Shown here piece after piece: positions 53,609-62,266 of a stretch of 64,000 nucleotides of DNA. Below the pieces are notes generated by a model. It made no database searches. It saw only the letters and a program-made list of their open reading frames with translations, and had not been told where the DNA came from. The stretch is from Pseudomonas sp. R5-89-07 (GTDB taxonomy: Bacteria; Pseudomonadota; Gammaproteobacteria; Pseudomonadales; Pseudomonadaceae), in assembly GCF_003851685.1 (NCBI RefSeq), contig NZ_CP027727.1:4154001-4218000 (forward strand), read 5' to 3'. Position 1 is the first letter of the stretch, and each line of letters begins with the position of its first letter. The translations under genes and the position numbers were made by a program.

Positions 53609-54823
53609 CTACTCCGCGCTTGCCGCGCTGGAAAACAGCGGCAAGGTCATCAATGCACAGGTGCCGCGCCCCAACCGGGAGCGCAACTGCAATTCTCCCT
53701 GATGCGCGCGCGCCACTGCCTTGACCACGGTCAGGCCCAGGCCGGTGCCGTTGGTCTTGGTGGTGAAAAAAGGTTCGCCCAGGCGCTGCAGCACCGCCGG
53801 CGCTATACCGCTGCCGCTGTCGCTGATGCACAGGCGCAGGGTTTGCTCGCGGCTGTACAGGTGCACCTTGAGCCGCGCACCGGGACCGCTGGCCTGGGTG
53901 GCGTTTTCGATTAGATTGAGCAGCGCGCCGACCAGGGTGTCGCGATTGCACAGCAACTCGCCTTGGTGACTGTCGCACTGCCAGCGCAGGTTCGCGCCCT
54001 GGATATGCGTGGACGCGGCCGCTTGCAGGGCCTGCATCAAACCGGCCGGGGTGACGCGGTCGGTCAAGGGCAATTCGCCGCGGGCAAACACCAGCATGTC
54101 GCGCACCTGGTGTTCCAGCTCATGCAGGCGCTCCTTGAGACGCCCGGCAAAACGCTGATGGGTGGCGGCCGGCAATTGCTCATCAGTCAAATGACTGGCG
54201 TAGATCAACGCTGCCGACAGCGGCGTGCGGATCTGATGCGCCAGGGAAGCGACCATGCGCCCCAACGACGACAAACGCTCATGCCGGGCCAGTTGGTCTT
54301 GCAGGTGACGGGTTTCCGTCAGGTCATTGAGCAGCACCAACTGACCCGGCTCAGCATCCAGAGACCGGGTGGCGATGGACAGGCGGCGCCCGTCCTTGAG
54401 GGAAACTTCGTGGCCGTCATCGTCACGCGGCGCAAAGCAGCGGGTGATGACGTGACGCCACAGCTCGCCTTCCAGCGGCAGGCCGAGCAGGTCGCAGGCG
54501 GCCGGGTTGGCTTCGCGCACACGGCCCTGGTCATCGATGACGATCACGCCACCGGGCAGCAGCGAGAGCAAATTCTGCAGGCGATTGGCCAGGCGTTCTT
54601 TTTCGGCCAGTTCCTGCATGCGCTGGGCGCTGACCACTGCGAGCTCGCCTTTAAGCTCGGACACCCGGGCTTCGAGCAGACTGTAGGAATCGGTCAACTG
54701 GCTCGACATCTGGTTGAACTGCGAGAACGCCTGCTCAAGACCCGGGCGGGTCAGCGGCTCTACAGGCGAAACCAGCCCCTGGATGGCAGGGGCCGCAGAT
54801 AATTGGGCGGCGTGGGGCATCAT
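53609..54823 (-). CDS. fleS: Sensor histidine kinase FleS
   Basis: A 404-residue cytoplasmic kinase with no membrane segment. An N-terminal helical region and a PAS domain (LLSLLPGGVIVIDDQGRVREANPAA in blocks) precede the H-box ASLAHQIRTPLSAAL and the ATPase domain (LLNLIENATQASG, ISDSGSGIAP, GTGLGLTVV). Cognate kinase of FleR. A sigma-54 site lies 50 bases upstream. Confidence 0.93.
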   Translation of the reverse strand: MMPHAAQLSAAPAIQGLVSPVEPLTRPGLEQAFSQFNQMSSQLTDSYSLLEARVSELKGELAVVSAQRMQELAEKERLANRLQNLLSLLPGGVIVIDDQGRVREANPAACDLLGLPLEGELWRHVITRCFAPRDDDGHEVSLKDGRRLSIATRSLDAEPGQLVLLNDLTETRHLQDQLARHERLSSLGRMVASLAHQIRTPLSAALIYASHLTDEQLPAATHQRFAGRLKERLHELEHQVRDMLVFARGELPLTDRVTPAGLMQALQAAASTHIQGANLRWQCDSHQGELLCNRDTLVGALLNLIENATQASGPGARLKVHLYSREQTLRLCISDSGSGIAPAVLQRLGEPFFTTKTNGTGLGLTVVKAVARAHQGELQLRSRLGRGTCALMTLPLFSSAASAE

Positions 54824-54873
54824 GCTCTCTCGCTTGGCTGACCGTCAGTGAAACGGAACGTTGCGAGGGCTGT

Positions 54874-54889
54874 AGCAATACCCGTGCCG
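54874..54889 (-). promoter_or_regulatory. Sigma-54 promoter of fleSR
   Basis: On the minus strand CGGCACG-GGTA-TTGCT fits the -24/-12 consensus with one change in the first base. FleQ activates fleSR in P. aeruginosa, and fleQ is the next gene upstream. Confidence 0.8.
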
Positions 54890-54930
54890 AAAAAAAACTA
54901 CCTGGATTTCAGTCGCTTGAAAAACAGGCG

Positions 54931-56406
54931 TCAATCATCCGCCTGTTCATCGCCTTCTTTGCGGCTCATGCCGTACTTGCGCATCTTCTCCACCAAGGTG
55001 GTTCGACGGATACGCAGGCGCTCGGCGGCGCGGGCAACGATGCCGCTGGCGTCGTCCAGGGCCTGTTGGATCAGGCCTTGTTCCAGGTTGCCGAGGTAGT
55101 CCTTCAGATCCAGGCCTTCCGGCGGCAGCATGGCCGTGGCACCGAAGTCCGGCGTATGGCCGTTGATGGCCACGCGCTCTTCCATGTCGCTGCGCAGGCT
55201 ATCGACCAGTTGCTCGTCTTCATCGTCGACATAGCGGAATTTCTTCGGCAACTCGACCACGCCGATCACACCATAGGGGTGCATGATCGCCATGCGCTCC
55301 ACCAGGTTGGCCAGCTCGCGCACGTTACCCGGCCAGCCGTGGCGGCACAGGGACATGATCGCGGCGGAGTTGAAACGGATGGAGCCGCGTTTTTCGTGCT
55401 CCATGCGCGAGATCAGTTCGTTCATCAGCAACGGGATGTCTTCCACACGCTCGCGCAGCGGCGCCATCTCGATCGGGAATACGTTGAGGCGGTAGTACAG
55501 GTCTTCGCGGAAGCTGCCGACCTCGATCATGCTTTCGAGGTTTTTGTGGGTGGCGGCAATGATGCGCACGTCCACGCTCTGGGTCTTGTTGCTGCCCACG
55601 CGTTCGAAGGTGCGCTCCTGCAACACGCGCAGCAGCTTGACCTGCATCGGCAGCGGCATATCGCCGATTTCGTCGAGGAACAGCGTGCCGCCATTGGCCA
55701 GTTCGAAGCGCCCGGCACGGCTGGTGATCGCCCCGGTAAAGGCGCCCTTCTCGTGGCCGAACAATTCGCTTTCCAGCAGCTCTGCCGGGATCGCCCCGCA
55801 GTTGACCGGCACGAACGGCCCGTCGCGACGCTTGGAGTGATAGTGCAGGTTGCGCGCGACCACTTCTTTGCCGGTGCCCGACTCGCCCAGGATCAGCACG
55901 CTGGCATCGGTGTCGGCCACTTGCTGCATCATCTGGCGTACGTGCTGGATCGCCCGGCTGGTGCCGACGAGGCTGCGGAACAGGTTGGGTTCACGGTGAC
56001 GGCCGCGCTCACGGGCCTGATCGTACATCTCGCGATAGACCTGGGCGCGGTGCAGGGAATCGAGCAGCTTGCTATAGCTGGGCGGCATTTCCAGGGTGGA
56101 AAGTACCCGGCGGCGCTGGTCTTCAGGCAGGTCGACAGAAGAAATATCGCCCATCAGCAACACTGGAAGGAACTCATCCCAGGTTGACAGTGTCTTTAAC
56201 AAGCCCAAAACAGCGCCTGGAGCGTTTACCGTCCCGATCAGCACACAAATGACTTCACGGCTCGACGCCAACGAGCTGACCGCCTGCTGCCAATCATGGC
56301 TACCGCAGGGTAAATTTTCTTCACCGAGAAAATTTAAAATCACCGCCAAATCGCGGCGGCGGACGCTATCGTCATCGATCAGCAGAATTTTGGTTTCACG
56401 CCACAT
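54931..56406 (-). CDS. fleQ: Flagellar master regulator FleQ
   Basis: A 491-residue sigma-54 enhancer-binding protein and c-di-GMP sensor at the top of the flagellar cascade. A FleQ-type N-terminal domain ([21 protein letters not shown]) is followed by the AAA+ domain: [51 protein letters not shown] Fis-type helix-turn-helix closes the protein ([20 protein letters not shown]). It is an antagonism partner of FleN in this window. Confidence 0.96.
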   Translation of the reverse strand: MWRETKILLIDDDSVRRRDLAVILNFLGEENLPCGSHDWQQAVSSLASSREVICVLIGTVNAPGAVLGLLKTLSTWDEFLPVLLMGDISSVDLPEDQRRRVLSTLEMPPSYSKLLDSLHRAQVYREMYDQARERGRHREPNLFRSLVGTSRAIQHVRQMMQQVADTDASVLILGESGTGKEVVARNLHYHSKRRDGPFVPVNCGAIPAELLESELFGHEKGAFTGAITSRAGRFELANGGTLFLDEIGDMPLPMQVKLLRVLQERTFERVGSNKTQSVDVRIIAATHKNLESMIEVGSFREDLYYRLNVFPIEMAPLRERVEDIPLLMNELISRMEHEKRGSIRFNSAAIMSLCRHGWPGNVRELANLVERMAIMHPYGVIGVVELPKKFRYVDDEDEQLVDSLRSDMEERVAINGHTPDFGATAMLPPEGLDLKDYLGNLEQGLIQQALDDASGIVARAAERLRIRRTTLVEKMRKYGMSRKEGDEQADD

Positions 56407-56574
56407 GCAATAGCAACTTCCCTAGTAAAACTTCCTGCCCCGGAATGAGGGCAATCAAGACGGCCGTAGGATTTCGTACTCTATAGACGTCTGAACTCTG
56501 AAAACAGCACTAGTTAAGTCAAAAAAGCTGCCACAGTCAAATTTATGACGCCCGGTAGGATTAACTGCGCCTAT

Positions 56575-56871
56575 TCAGCCGAACAGATGGTAGACCTTAG
56601 ACGCATTTTGCGCGCGGTTGATCTGCGACATCTCTTCAAAAATCGCTTGACGCTCGCCGGTCGTCACCTCAAGCAATTGCTGATACACCGCCAGCAGGCT
56701 CTCAAGCTTCTCGCGGAGCGCGGCTTCGTCTACCGGCGCATTGTGCAGCGCCTCATCGATCACCGCACGGCAACCCAGGTCCAGTTCGCCGATAGCGTCC
56801 CAGTTACGTTGCGCCAATGCGTCCACCAAGGCTTCGCGGGTCTCGTCAATCCGTTGCAGGGCGTGGCTCAT
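56575..56871 (-). CDS. fliT: Flagellar protein FliT-like
   Basis: A 98-residue, all-helical acidic protein directly after fliS. Size, helix pattern and place match the FliT/FleP-type chaperone of the cap protein FliD. There is no strong motif, so the call rests on position and character. It ends the fliD-fliS operon upstream of fleQ. Confidence 0.75.
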   Translation of the reverse strand: MSHALQRIDETREALVDALAQRNWDAIGELDLGCRAVIDEALHNAPVDEAALREKLESLLAVYQQLLEVTTGERQAIFEEMSQINRAQNASKVYHLFG

Positions 56872-56895
56872 GACATCATCCTCAGGCCAAGGGGC

Positions 56896-57285
56896 CTACT
56901 GTGTTGCGATACCGTCCCAACCTTCCTTCAAGGTAATCATCAGGCCCGCCACTTCATCGATCATCGTGACATCGCTCTTGCTGTTGGCTTCAAGCAAACG
57001 CGTGGTCATATAGGCGTACAGGTTGTCCAATTGCTGCAAGGCGGCCGGGTCATCGGTTTTTTCCGGGTTCAGGCCATCGCGCAGACCGATCAGGATATCG
57101 ATCGCCTTGCCCAACAGCAGGCCTTTCTGCGCGATATCACCACGAGCCATGGCGCCTTTGGCCTGAGCCATGCGATCCAATGCGCCTTCCATCAGCATCT
57201 GGACCAGACGGTGCGGGCTGGCCTCGGAGACCTGGGCATGGGAATTGACCTTCTGGTATTGGCGAAGGGCTCTCATGGGATTCAT
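56896..57285 (-). CDS. fliS: Flagellin export chaperone FliS
   Basis: A 129-residue helical protein with ALRQYQKVNSHAQVSEASPHRLVQMLMEGAL (in blocks) at the N-terminus and YAYMTTRLLEAN further on, typical of FliS. It binds the flagellin C-terminus and prevents premature polymerisation. About 136 bases separate it from fliD and include a GC-rich hairpin (57387-57405). Confidence 0.93.
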   Translation of the reverse strand: MNPMRALRQYQKVNSHAQVSEASPHRLVQMLMEGALDRMAQAKGAMARGDIAQKGLLLGKAIDILIGLRDGLNPEKTDDPAALQQLDNLYAYMTTRLLEANSKSDVTMIDEVAGLMITLKEGWDGIATQ

Positions 57286-57421
57286 TTTTCGACCTCGTGA
57301 CAGGCAACAGCTAAATAGGATGGGCTCTGACTAATATGTCGTCGGGACTACACAAAACTTTAACCCGCCGATCAGGCGAAGCCGCGCCCGGTGCCGCTCA
57401 CCGGGGCGACTGCAACGCGGA

Positions 57422-58822
57422 TCAACTATCCGAATTGTTTTTGTTCAGCGCATTGAGGGTTGTCATGACACTGGAGCGTTGGTTGGTAAGCTGGGCGACC
57501 AGGTTGTTCATCGTGGTGTACTTGGCGGTCAGGCTCGTCTTCAGGGCAGCCATACGCGCGGTCAGGGTGTCCTGCTGGTTCTGCAGGTCCTTGAGGTTAT
57601 CCGACAACGTCGAGCTGCGCGTGGCGAGCACGCCAGTGCCGCTCAGCGCATAACTGTCGGTCGCGGTTTTCATGCGCGCCAGCAGGCCCTTGTCACCGTT
57701 GAAAATGCCGCCGATGTCCGTAGGGTTGCTAGCGACTGCCGCGCTGAAGATTTTATCGTCAATACTCAGCTTGCCGGTGGTCTGGTCAGTGTTCACGCCA
57801 AATTGAGCCAGAGACTTCAACGTGCCCGAACCGCTCAGTGCGTTCAACTCGCTGCGCAGCGCCGATTGCAAAGAGCGCATGGTGGCATCGCCCGTCAGCG
57901 CGGACGGCGTGGTGCTGCCGTCAGGGTTGGTGGTTACTTTGGTCTCGGTGCTGATCGCGGTGATCAGTGCGTTATAGGTATCGACAAAACCCTTGACCGA
58001 ACTTTTGAGGGTGTCGTTGCTACGGGTGACCGTAATGGTCGACGCAATTCGCTTGGTCGTGTCCTGTTCGCCGGTGGGCAGCGGCGACACGGCCGTCAGC
58101 TTGATGCTCACACCACTGATCGCATCGGACAAGGTATTGCTCTTGGACTCCTGAGCCGTACCGTCAATGGTGTATTTGGCATTCTGCGGCGCACCGCCCA
58201 CCACCGAAGTACCGGTTTGCAGGCCGGAATTACCGCCCAGGGTAATGTCGGTGCCGGCGCCGGTGTTGGTCGAGGTGACGACCAGGCGCGAACCGGTGGC
58301 GTCTGTCAGGATGTTGGCGCTCAAGCCTGCGCTGCTGTATTGCGAGTTGATCGAATCTCGCACCTGCTGCAGGGTGGCGCCCGGCGCGACACTCACGCCA
58401 TAACTCTGGCCTGACTGGGAAATCTCCAGGGTCGTCGCGGTACTGCCGGCGTTGACGACGGTCTTGGCGCCACCGGCGAAATTCTGGGTCGCGATCTTCG
58501 AGGCGGTCGCCAACTGGTTGACCACCAGCTGATAGCTGCCCGCGGAAGCACCGGCACCCAAGGTCACACTGGATACGGCGGTATCCGAGGTCGAGGCTGT
58601 CAGGCCACCGATACTGGCGTCCTTGGCCATGTTGTCCATGGCGCCGCGAAACGCCGACAGCGCCGCTTGAATCTTACCGATCGAGGACAGCTGGGCGGTC
58701 TGCGTCTGCGTCTGTTTGTTGATCTGCGACTGCTTGGGCGCTTGCTCCGCGTTCACCAAGGCAGTAACGATCGACTCGGTATTAATCCCTGTAACCGGGC
58801 CGCTTACCGTGATATCACCCAT
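57422..58822 (-). CDS. fliD: Flagellar cap protein FliD
   Basis: A 466-residue filament-cap protein. The N-terminal domain has GPVTGINTESIVTALVNAEQ. Variable Thr/Ser-rich domains fill the middle. The C-terminal coiled coil ends in YTTMNNLVAQLTNQRSSVM. It is exported and folds the flagellin monomers at the tip; in pseudomonads it can also act as adhesin. It follows flaG by 80 bases. Confidence 0.94.
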   Translation of the reverse strand: MGDITVSGPVTGINTESIVTALVNAEQAPKQSQINKQTQTQTAQLSSIGKIQAALSAFRGAMDNMAKDASIGGLTASTSDTAVSSVTLGAGASAGSYQLVVNQLATASKIATQNFAGGAKTVVNAGSTATTLEISQSGQSYGVSVAPGATLQQVRDSINSQYSSAGLSANILTDATGSRLVVTSTNTGAGTDITLGGNSGLQTGTSVVGGAPQNAKYTIDGTAQESKSNTLSDAISGVSIKLTAVSPLPTGEQDTTKRIASTITVTRSNDTLKSSVKGFVDTYNALITAISTETKVTTNPDGSTTPSALTGDATMRSLQSALRSELNALSGSGTLKSLAQFGVNTDQTTGKLSIDDKIFSAAVASNPTDIGGIFNGDKGLLARMKTATDSYALSGTGVLATRSSTLSDNLKDLQNQQDTLTARMAALKTSLTAKYTTMNNLVAQLTNQRSSVMTTLNALNKNNSDS

Positions 58823-58902
58823 GACACTTCTCCTGATCGGGGCTGGCGCTTTATTGACGGACGACGCCTAAAAGCAGCTACAGCAACAAAATTCATGCCA
58901 GC

Positions 58903-59262
58903 TCAGACTTTGGCGTCAAACAGTACGCTGCTGGCGTCGTGAAGGCTCTGTGCAAGTTTCAATGCGGTTTCCGACGGAATCTGGCGGATAACTTCGCCGC
59001 TGTCAGTCGCAATGACTTTGACGACCACCTGATGGGTGCTGTCATCAATCGAAAAATCCAGGTTGCGCTGGGCAGCCTGGACGAATTTGCGAATGTCCGT
59101 TACCGCCTGTTGAAGGTCGGACGGCTTCGTGTCCTGCTTGGTTTCGACCGTGGCAGCAGTAGGGTCTACCTTGGACTTCTGCAGGTCATTGTTTACGGGA
59201 GCAGAAACGCTCTGCGGCGCCGCTGCAGGATAAGACAGGTTCAACTTGATGCTCATGTCCAT
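58903..59262 (-). CDS. flaG: FlaG family protein
   Basis: A 119-residue FlaG protein with a Lys/Asp/Thr-rich N-terminus. The C-terminal domain is AQRNLDFSIDDSTHQVVVKV, ATDSGEVIRQIPSETALKLA. FlaG affects filament length. GAGGAG lies eight bases before the chosen ATG; longer in-frame starts are unlikely. It sits between fliC and fliD in the usual order. Confidence 0.9.
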   Translation of the reverse strand: MDMSIKLNLSYPAAAPQSVSAPVNNDLQKSKVDPTAATVETKQDTKPSDLQQAVTDIRKFVQAAQRNLDFSIDDSTHQVVVKVIATDSGEVIRQIPSETALKLAQSLHDASSVLFDAKV

Positions 59263-59281
59263 GTCCAATCTCCTCATCACG

Positions 59282-59311
59282 CAAAAGACAAAAGGGCACG
59301 TAAACGCGCCC
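59282..59311 (-). terminator. Intrinsic terminator of fliC
   Basis: On the minus strand the stem GGGCGCG/CGTGCCC (59294-59311, TTTA loop) is followed by TTTTGTCTTTT. It lies about 30 bases after the fliC stop and separates it from flaG. Confidence 0.85.
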
Positions 59312-59337
59312 TTCCGTCAGTCATCTACCGATGGCTA

Positions 59338-60783
59338 TTACTGAAGCAGCTTCAGTACAGCGGATGGCAGTTGGTTGGCCTGGGACAGGATCGCAGTGGA
59401 AGCCTGTTGCAGGGTTTGTTGCTTGGTCAGCTGAGCAGTTTCTGCAGCGTAGTCAACGTCCTGGATCTGACCGCGAGCGGCGCTGGAGTTGTCTGCAATG
59501 CTCTGCAGGTTGGCAACGGTGTTGTCGAAACGGTTTTGTACAGCACCGAGACCGGCACGCTGGGAGTCGATGTCCGAGATCGCCTGGGTGATCACGTCGA
59601 TCGAGTTCTGCGCGTTGGAAGCCGTGGTGATGTCAGTGTTGTTGACGGTGGTTTTGGCCGAGTTGGCAGCGGTCGCGGCACCGGCAGCGAACACACCGGC
59701 TACACCAGCGCCGTTCAGCGCGTAGCTGCTGGAGGAGTTCAGCGAAACAGCACCAGTGGCGATAATAGCGGTGGCGGCCAGGGCAGTAGCGGTACCGTAG
59801 GTGCCGGTGCCGTCTTTGGTAGCAACCGAGATACCAGCAGCACCACCGTCACCGGCGTTGAAGGTCAGGTTCTCACCGGTGTCGGACTTGACCGACAGGG
59901 CGTTGGTGGACGAATCGTAGTTGACGCTGATGCCCAGCTTGGCAGCGTTGGACTTCAGTTGGTCAGCCAGGTCGGAAGTGCTGGTCACGCCAGTGAACTG
60001 AACGGCTGCACCGCTGCCCACTTGCAGGGTGAAGTTAGCGCTCGGCGGAGTGGCAGCAGCGATGGTACCGGTGTTCACGGTGAACTGAGCTTCGGTGCTG
60101 GCACTCGCAGACAGGCCACCAACGGCGCCGTTCATTTGCGCAGCGATCTGCTTGGCGGAAGCGCCAGCAGCCAGGGTCACAGTAGCGGTCTGGCCACCAC
60201 CGGTAACGGTGACAGCACCACCGGTAATACCGGTTGCCGAAGGCGTCAGAGCTTGAGTTTTCAGCTGCTGCGAACCAATGTTGTTGGCTGCAACGTTACC
60301 GATGCTCATGTCGATAGTCTGGTTGGCGTTGGCGCCGACCTGGAACGAAGTGGTACCGAAAGAACCGTCCAGCAGGTTCTTGCCACCGAAGGTGGTGGTG
60401 GTAGCGATACGGGTCAGTTCAGCAGTCAGAGCAGCGTATTGAGCCTGGTTCGACTTGCGGTCTTCAGCGCTTGGCGAGCCGTTGGCCGATTGCAGGGCCA
60501 GGGTACGCATGCTTTGCAGGATGTTGGTGGACTGCTGCATCGCGCCTTCAGCGGTCTGAGCGATCGAGCTACCGTCGTTGGCGTTTTTGATTGCAACGCC
60601 CAGGCCGTTGATCTGGCTGGTCAGACGGTTGGAAATTTGCAGGCCGGCCGCATCGTCCTTGGCGCTGTTGATACGCAGGCCGGAGGACAGACGCTGCATG
60701 GAAGTTTGCAGAGCGCCGGAAGCCTTGTTCAGGTTGCTCTGAACGGTCAACGAAGCAAGGTTGGTGTTTACTGTTAATGCCAT
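59338..60783 (-). CDS. fliC: Flagellin FliC
   Basis: A 481-residue flagellin, the filament subunit. The conserved D0/D1 ends are [20 protein letters not shown] and [22 protein letters not shown] at the C-terminus ([17 protein letters not shown]). The middle is Ala/Thr/Ser/Gly-rich and variable. Residues 30-51 contain the plant-immunity epitope region ([14 protein letters not shown]) with changes from the canonical flg22 at positions 35 (Leu in RLSSGLR) and nearby. A sigma-28-like promoter lies upstream. Confidence 0.96.
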   Translation of the reverse strand: MALTVNTNLASLTVQSNLNKASGALQTSMQRLSSGLRINSAKDDAAGLQISNRLTSQINGLGVAIKNANDGSSIAQTAEGAMQQSTNILQSMRTLALQSANGSPSAEDRKSNQAQYAALTAELTRIATTTTFGGKNLLDGSFGTTSFQVGANANQTIDMSIGNVAANNIGSQQLKTQALTPSATGITGGAVTVTGGGQTATVTLAAGASAKQIAAQMNGAVGGLSASASTEAQFTVNTGTIAAATPPSANFTLQVGSGAAVQFTGVTSTSDLADQLKSNAAKLGISVNYDSSTNALSVKSDTGENLTFNAGDGGAAGISVATKDGTGTYGTATALAATAIIATGAVSLNSSSSYALNGAGVAGVFAAGAATAANSAKTTVNNTDITTASNAQNSIDVITQAISDIDSQRAGLGAVQNRFDNTVANLQSIADNSSAARGQIQDVDYAAETAQLTKQQTLQQASTAILSQANQLPSAVLKLLQ

Positions 60784-60863
60784 GACGAAATCCTCGTGGG
60801 TGGTGTACTGCGGCTTCCGGCCCTGGCAACCGCCGGGTGTGGCCTAGAGAACCTACGTAATAG

Positions 60864-60891
60864 TTATCGTCGTGGTAGCCGGTTGCTTGAG
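60864..60891 (-). promoter_or_regulatory. Sigma-28 (FliA)-like promoter of fliC
   Basis: On the minus strand a TCAAG -35-like element is followed by GACGATAAC, close to the FliA -10 consensus GCCGATAA, at the usual spacing. It lies about 80 bases before the fliC ATG, leaving a leader for the mRNA. Confidence 0.7.
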
Positions 60892-60992
60892 GATTTTTTT
60901 GATTTTTTTTAATGGCGCCGTGCCACCCCTTGTGATTCAAGGCCTTGGGCCGACTCCAACCTGCGATTTTATGGTTTTTTTTGGCGCCAAAT

Positions 60993-61027
60993 AAAAAACG
61001 CCGATGATCTTTTGATCATCAGCGTTC
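60993..61027 (-). terminator. Intrinsic terminator of the KAS III gene
   Basis: On the minus strand the stem ACGCTGATGATC / GATCATCGGCGT with an AAAA loop is followed by TTTTTAT. It lies about 30 bases after the gene's stop codon. Confidence 0.87.
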
Positions 61028-61057
61028 GCTTTTATGCAGAACCGGTCTAATGAAACG

Positions 61058-61987
61058 TCATGGGCGATAGAGAATCGCCGAACCCCAGGACAGGCCCACA
61101 CCGAAGCCACTGATCGCCACGCGTTTCCAGGTGGCGTCCATCACATGCTTTTCCAGCAGCAACGGAATGCTCGATGACACGGTGTTGCCGGTCTCGACCA
61201 TGTCCTTGATGAACTTCTCTACCGGCGCGTCTTCGAAACGCCGCGCCACGGCGTCAACAATGGCCGCACTGCCCTGGTGGATGCAGAACGCATCGATGTC
61301 ATCGGGCTTGAGGTCCGACTCATCGAGCAGCTCGTGCAAATGCGCCGGCACTTTCAGCAAGGCGAAGTTGAACACCTGGCGGCCGTTCATGAAGAACACG
61401 CCATCACTGACCTTCAGATGCGGCGCGCCAGAACCGTCGGTGCCGAACTTGGATTTGCCCAGCAACCAAGGCGCGTCTTCGCCCATCCAGGTGGCGGTGG
61501 CGGCGTCGCCGAACAGCATGGTGGTGTTGCGATCTTCCGGGTCGACGATTTTCGAGTACGGGTCGGCCGTGATCAGCAGGCCGTTTTTCAGGCCGGTGGC
61601 TTCCATGAAACCCTTCATCGCGTAGATGCCGTACACGTACCCGGAACAGCCCAGGGAAATATCGAAGGCGGCCACGTGGGTCGGCAGGCCCAGTTTGTCC
61701 TGGACGATGGCTGCGGTGTGGGGCAGCCCTTCTTCATCGCCATTCTGGGTGACGACGATCACAGCGTCGATGGACTCGCGCTTCAAGTCCGGGTTGTTGG
61801 CAAACAACGCGTTGACCGCCTCGACACACAGATCGGAGGTTTCCTGCGCGGCTTCCTTGCGCGGCAGGAACGCCGAACCGATCTTGCCGATGATGAATTC
61901 TTCATCCTTGGCGAATTTGGCACCCTGGGCGTAGTTATCGATACCGTCCGCCGGCACGTAACTGGCGATGCTTTTTATGCCAATCAT
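61058..61987 (-). CDS. 3-oxoacyl-ACP synthase III (FabH-like) in the flagellin locus
   Basis: A 309-residue ketoacyl-ACP synthase III with the full catalytic triad: Cys114 in ISLGCSGYVYG, His237 in AFCIHQGSA and Asn268 in ETGNTVSSS. These enzymes join an acyl-CoA to malonyl-ACP. It is a separate unit between fliC and flgL with its own terminator. In P. syringae a KAS III homologue (orf3) lies here next to the flagellin glycosyltransferase genes fgt1/fgt2; no glycosyltransferase is present in this window. A role in making an acyl group for flagellin glycan is an inference. It is not the housekeeping fabH, which sits elsewhere with other fab genes. Confidence 0.86.
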   Translation of the reverse strand: MIGIKSIASYVPADGIDNYAQGAKFAKDEEFIIGKIGSAFLPRKEAAQETSDLCVEAVNALFANNPDLKRESIDAVIVVTQNGDEEGLPHTAAIVQDKLGLPTHVAAFDISLGCSGYVYGIYAMKGFMEATGLKNGLLITADPYSKIVDPEDRNTTMLFGDAATATWMGEDAPWLLGKSKFGTDGSGAPHLKVSDGVFFMNGRQVFNFALLKVPAHLHELLDESDLKPDDIDAFCIHQGSAAIVDAVARRFEDAPVEKFIKDMVETGNTVSSSIPLLLEKHVMDATWKRVAISGFGVGLSWGSAILYRP

Positions 61988-62221
61988 TGTGGCTTCCCAA
62001 TACTAAATAGCTGGAGAACACCCCAGGGCCTGGGCCCGAAGTGCTGACAATAAAGGGGATAACCCCATAAAGATCTCGCTGAACGCCGCGCAATAACAAC
62101 GGCAAGGCGACTTATCCTTTTCACACGATACAGTGAAGATGCGCTTTATGACTCACAGGTCACTCAATTTTCAATGGATCCGTGCAAAATCCGCAAACAA
62201 ATCAGCCGCAAAAACGACAAC

Positions 62222-62247
62222 GGCCCACCCCGTTTCCGGGATGAGCC
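62222..62247 (-). terminator. Probable intrinsic terminator of flgL
   Basis: On the minus strand GGCTCATCCCG-GAAA-CGGGGTGGGCC forms a stem with G-U pairs, followed by GTTGTCGTTTTTG. It lies about 20 bases after the flgL stop. Confidence 0.7.
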
Positions 62248-62266
62248 GCTGGTCTACCGCCAGAAT

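Noticed and set aside
58823..58902. Possible sigma-54 promoter before fliD (TGGCATG ... TTGCT)
   Set aside because: The GG and GC elements are three bases too far apart.
58939..60777. Rightward 612-codon frame opposite flaG and fliC
   Set aside because: Gly/Ser/Arg/Val-rich antisense of the repetitive flagellin gene with no recognisable domain.
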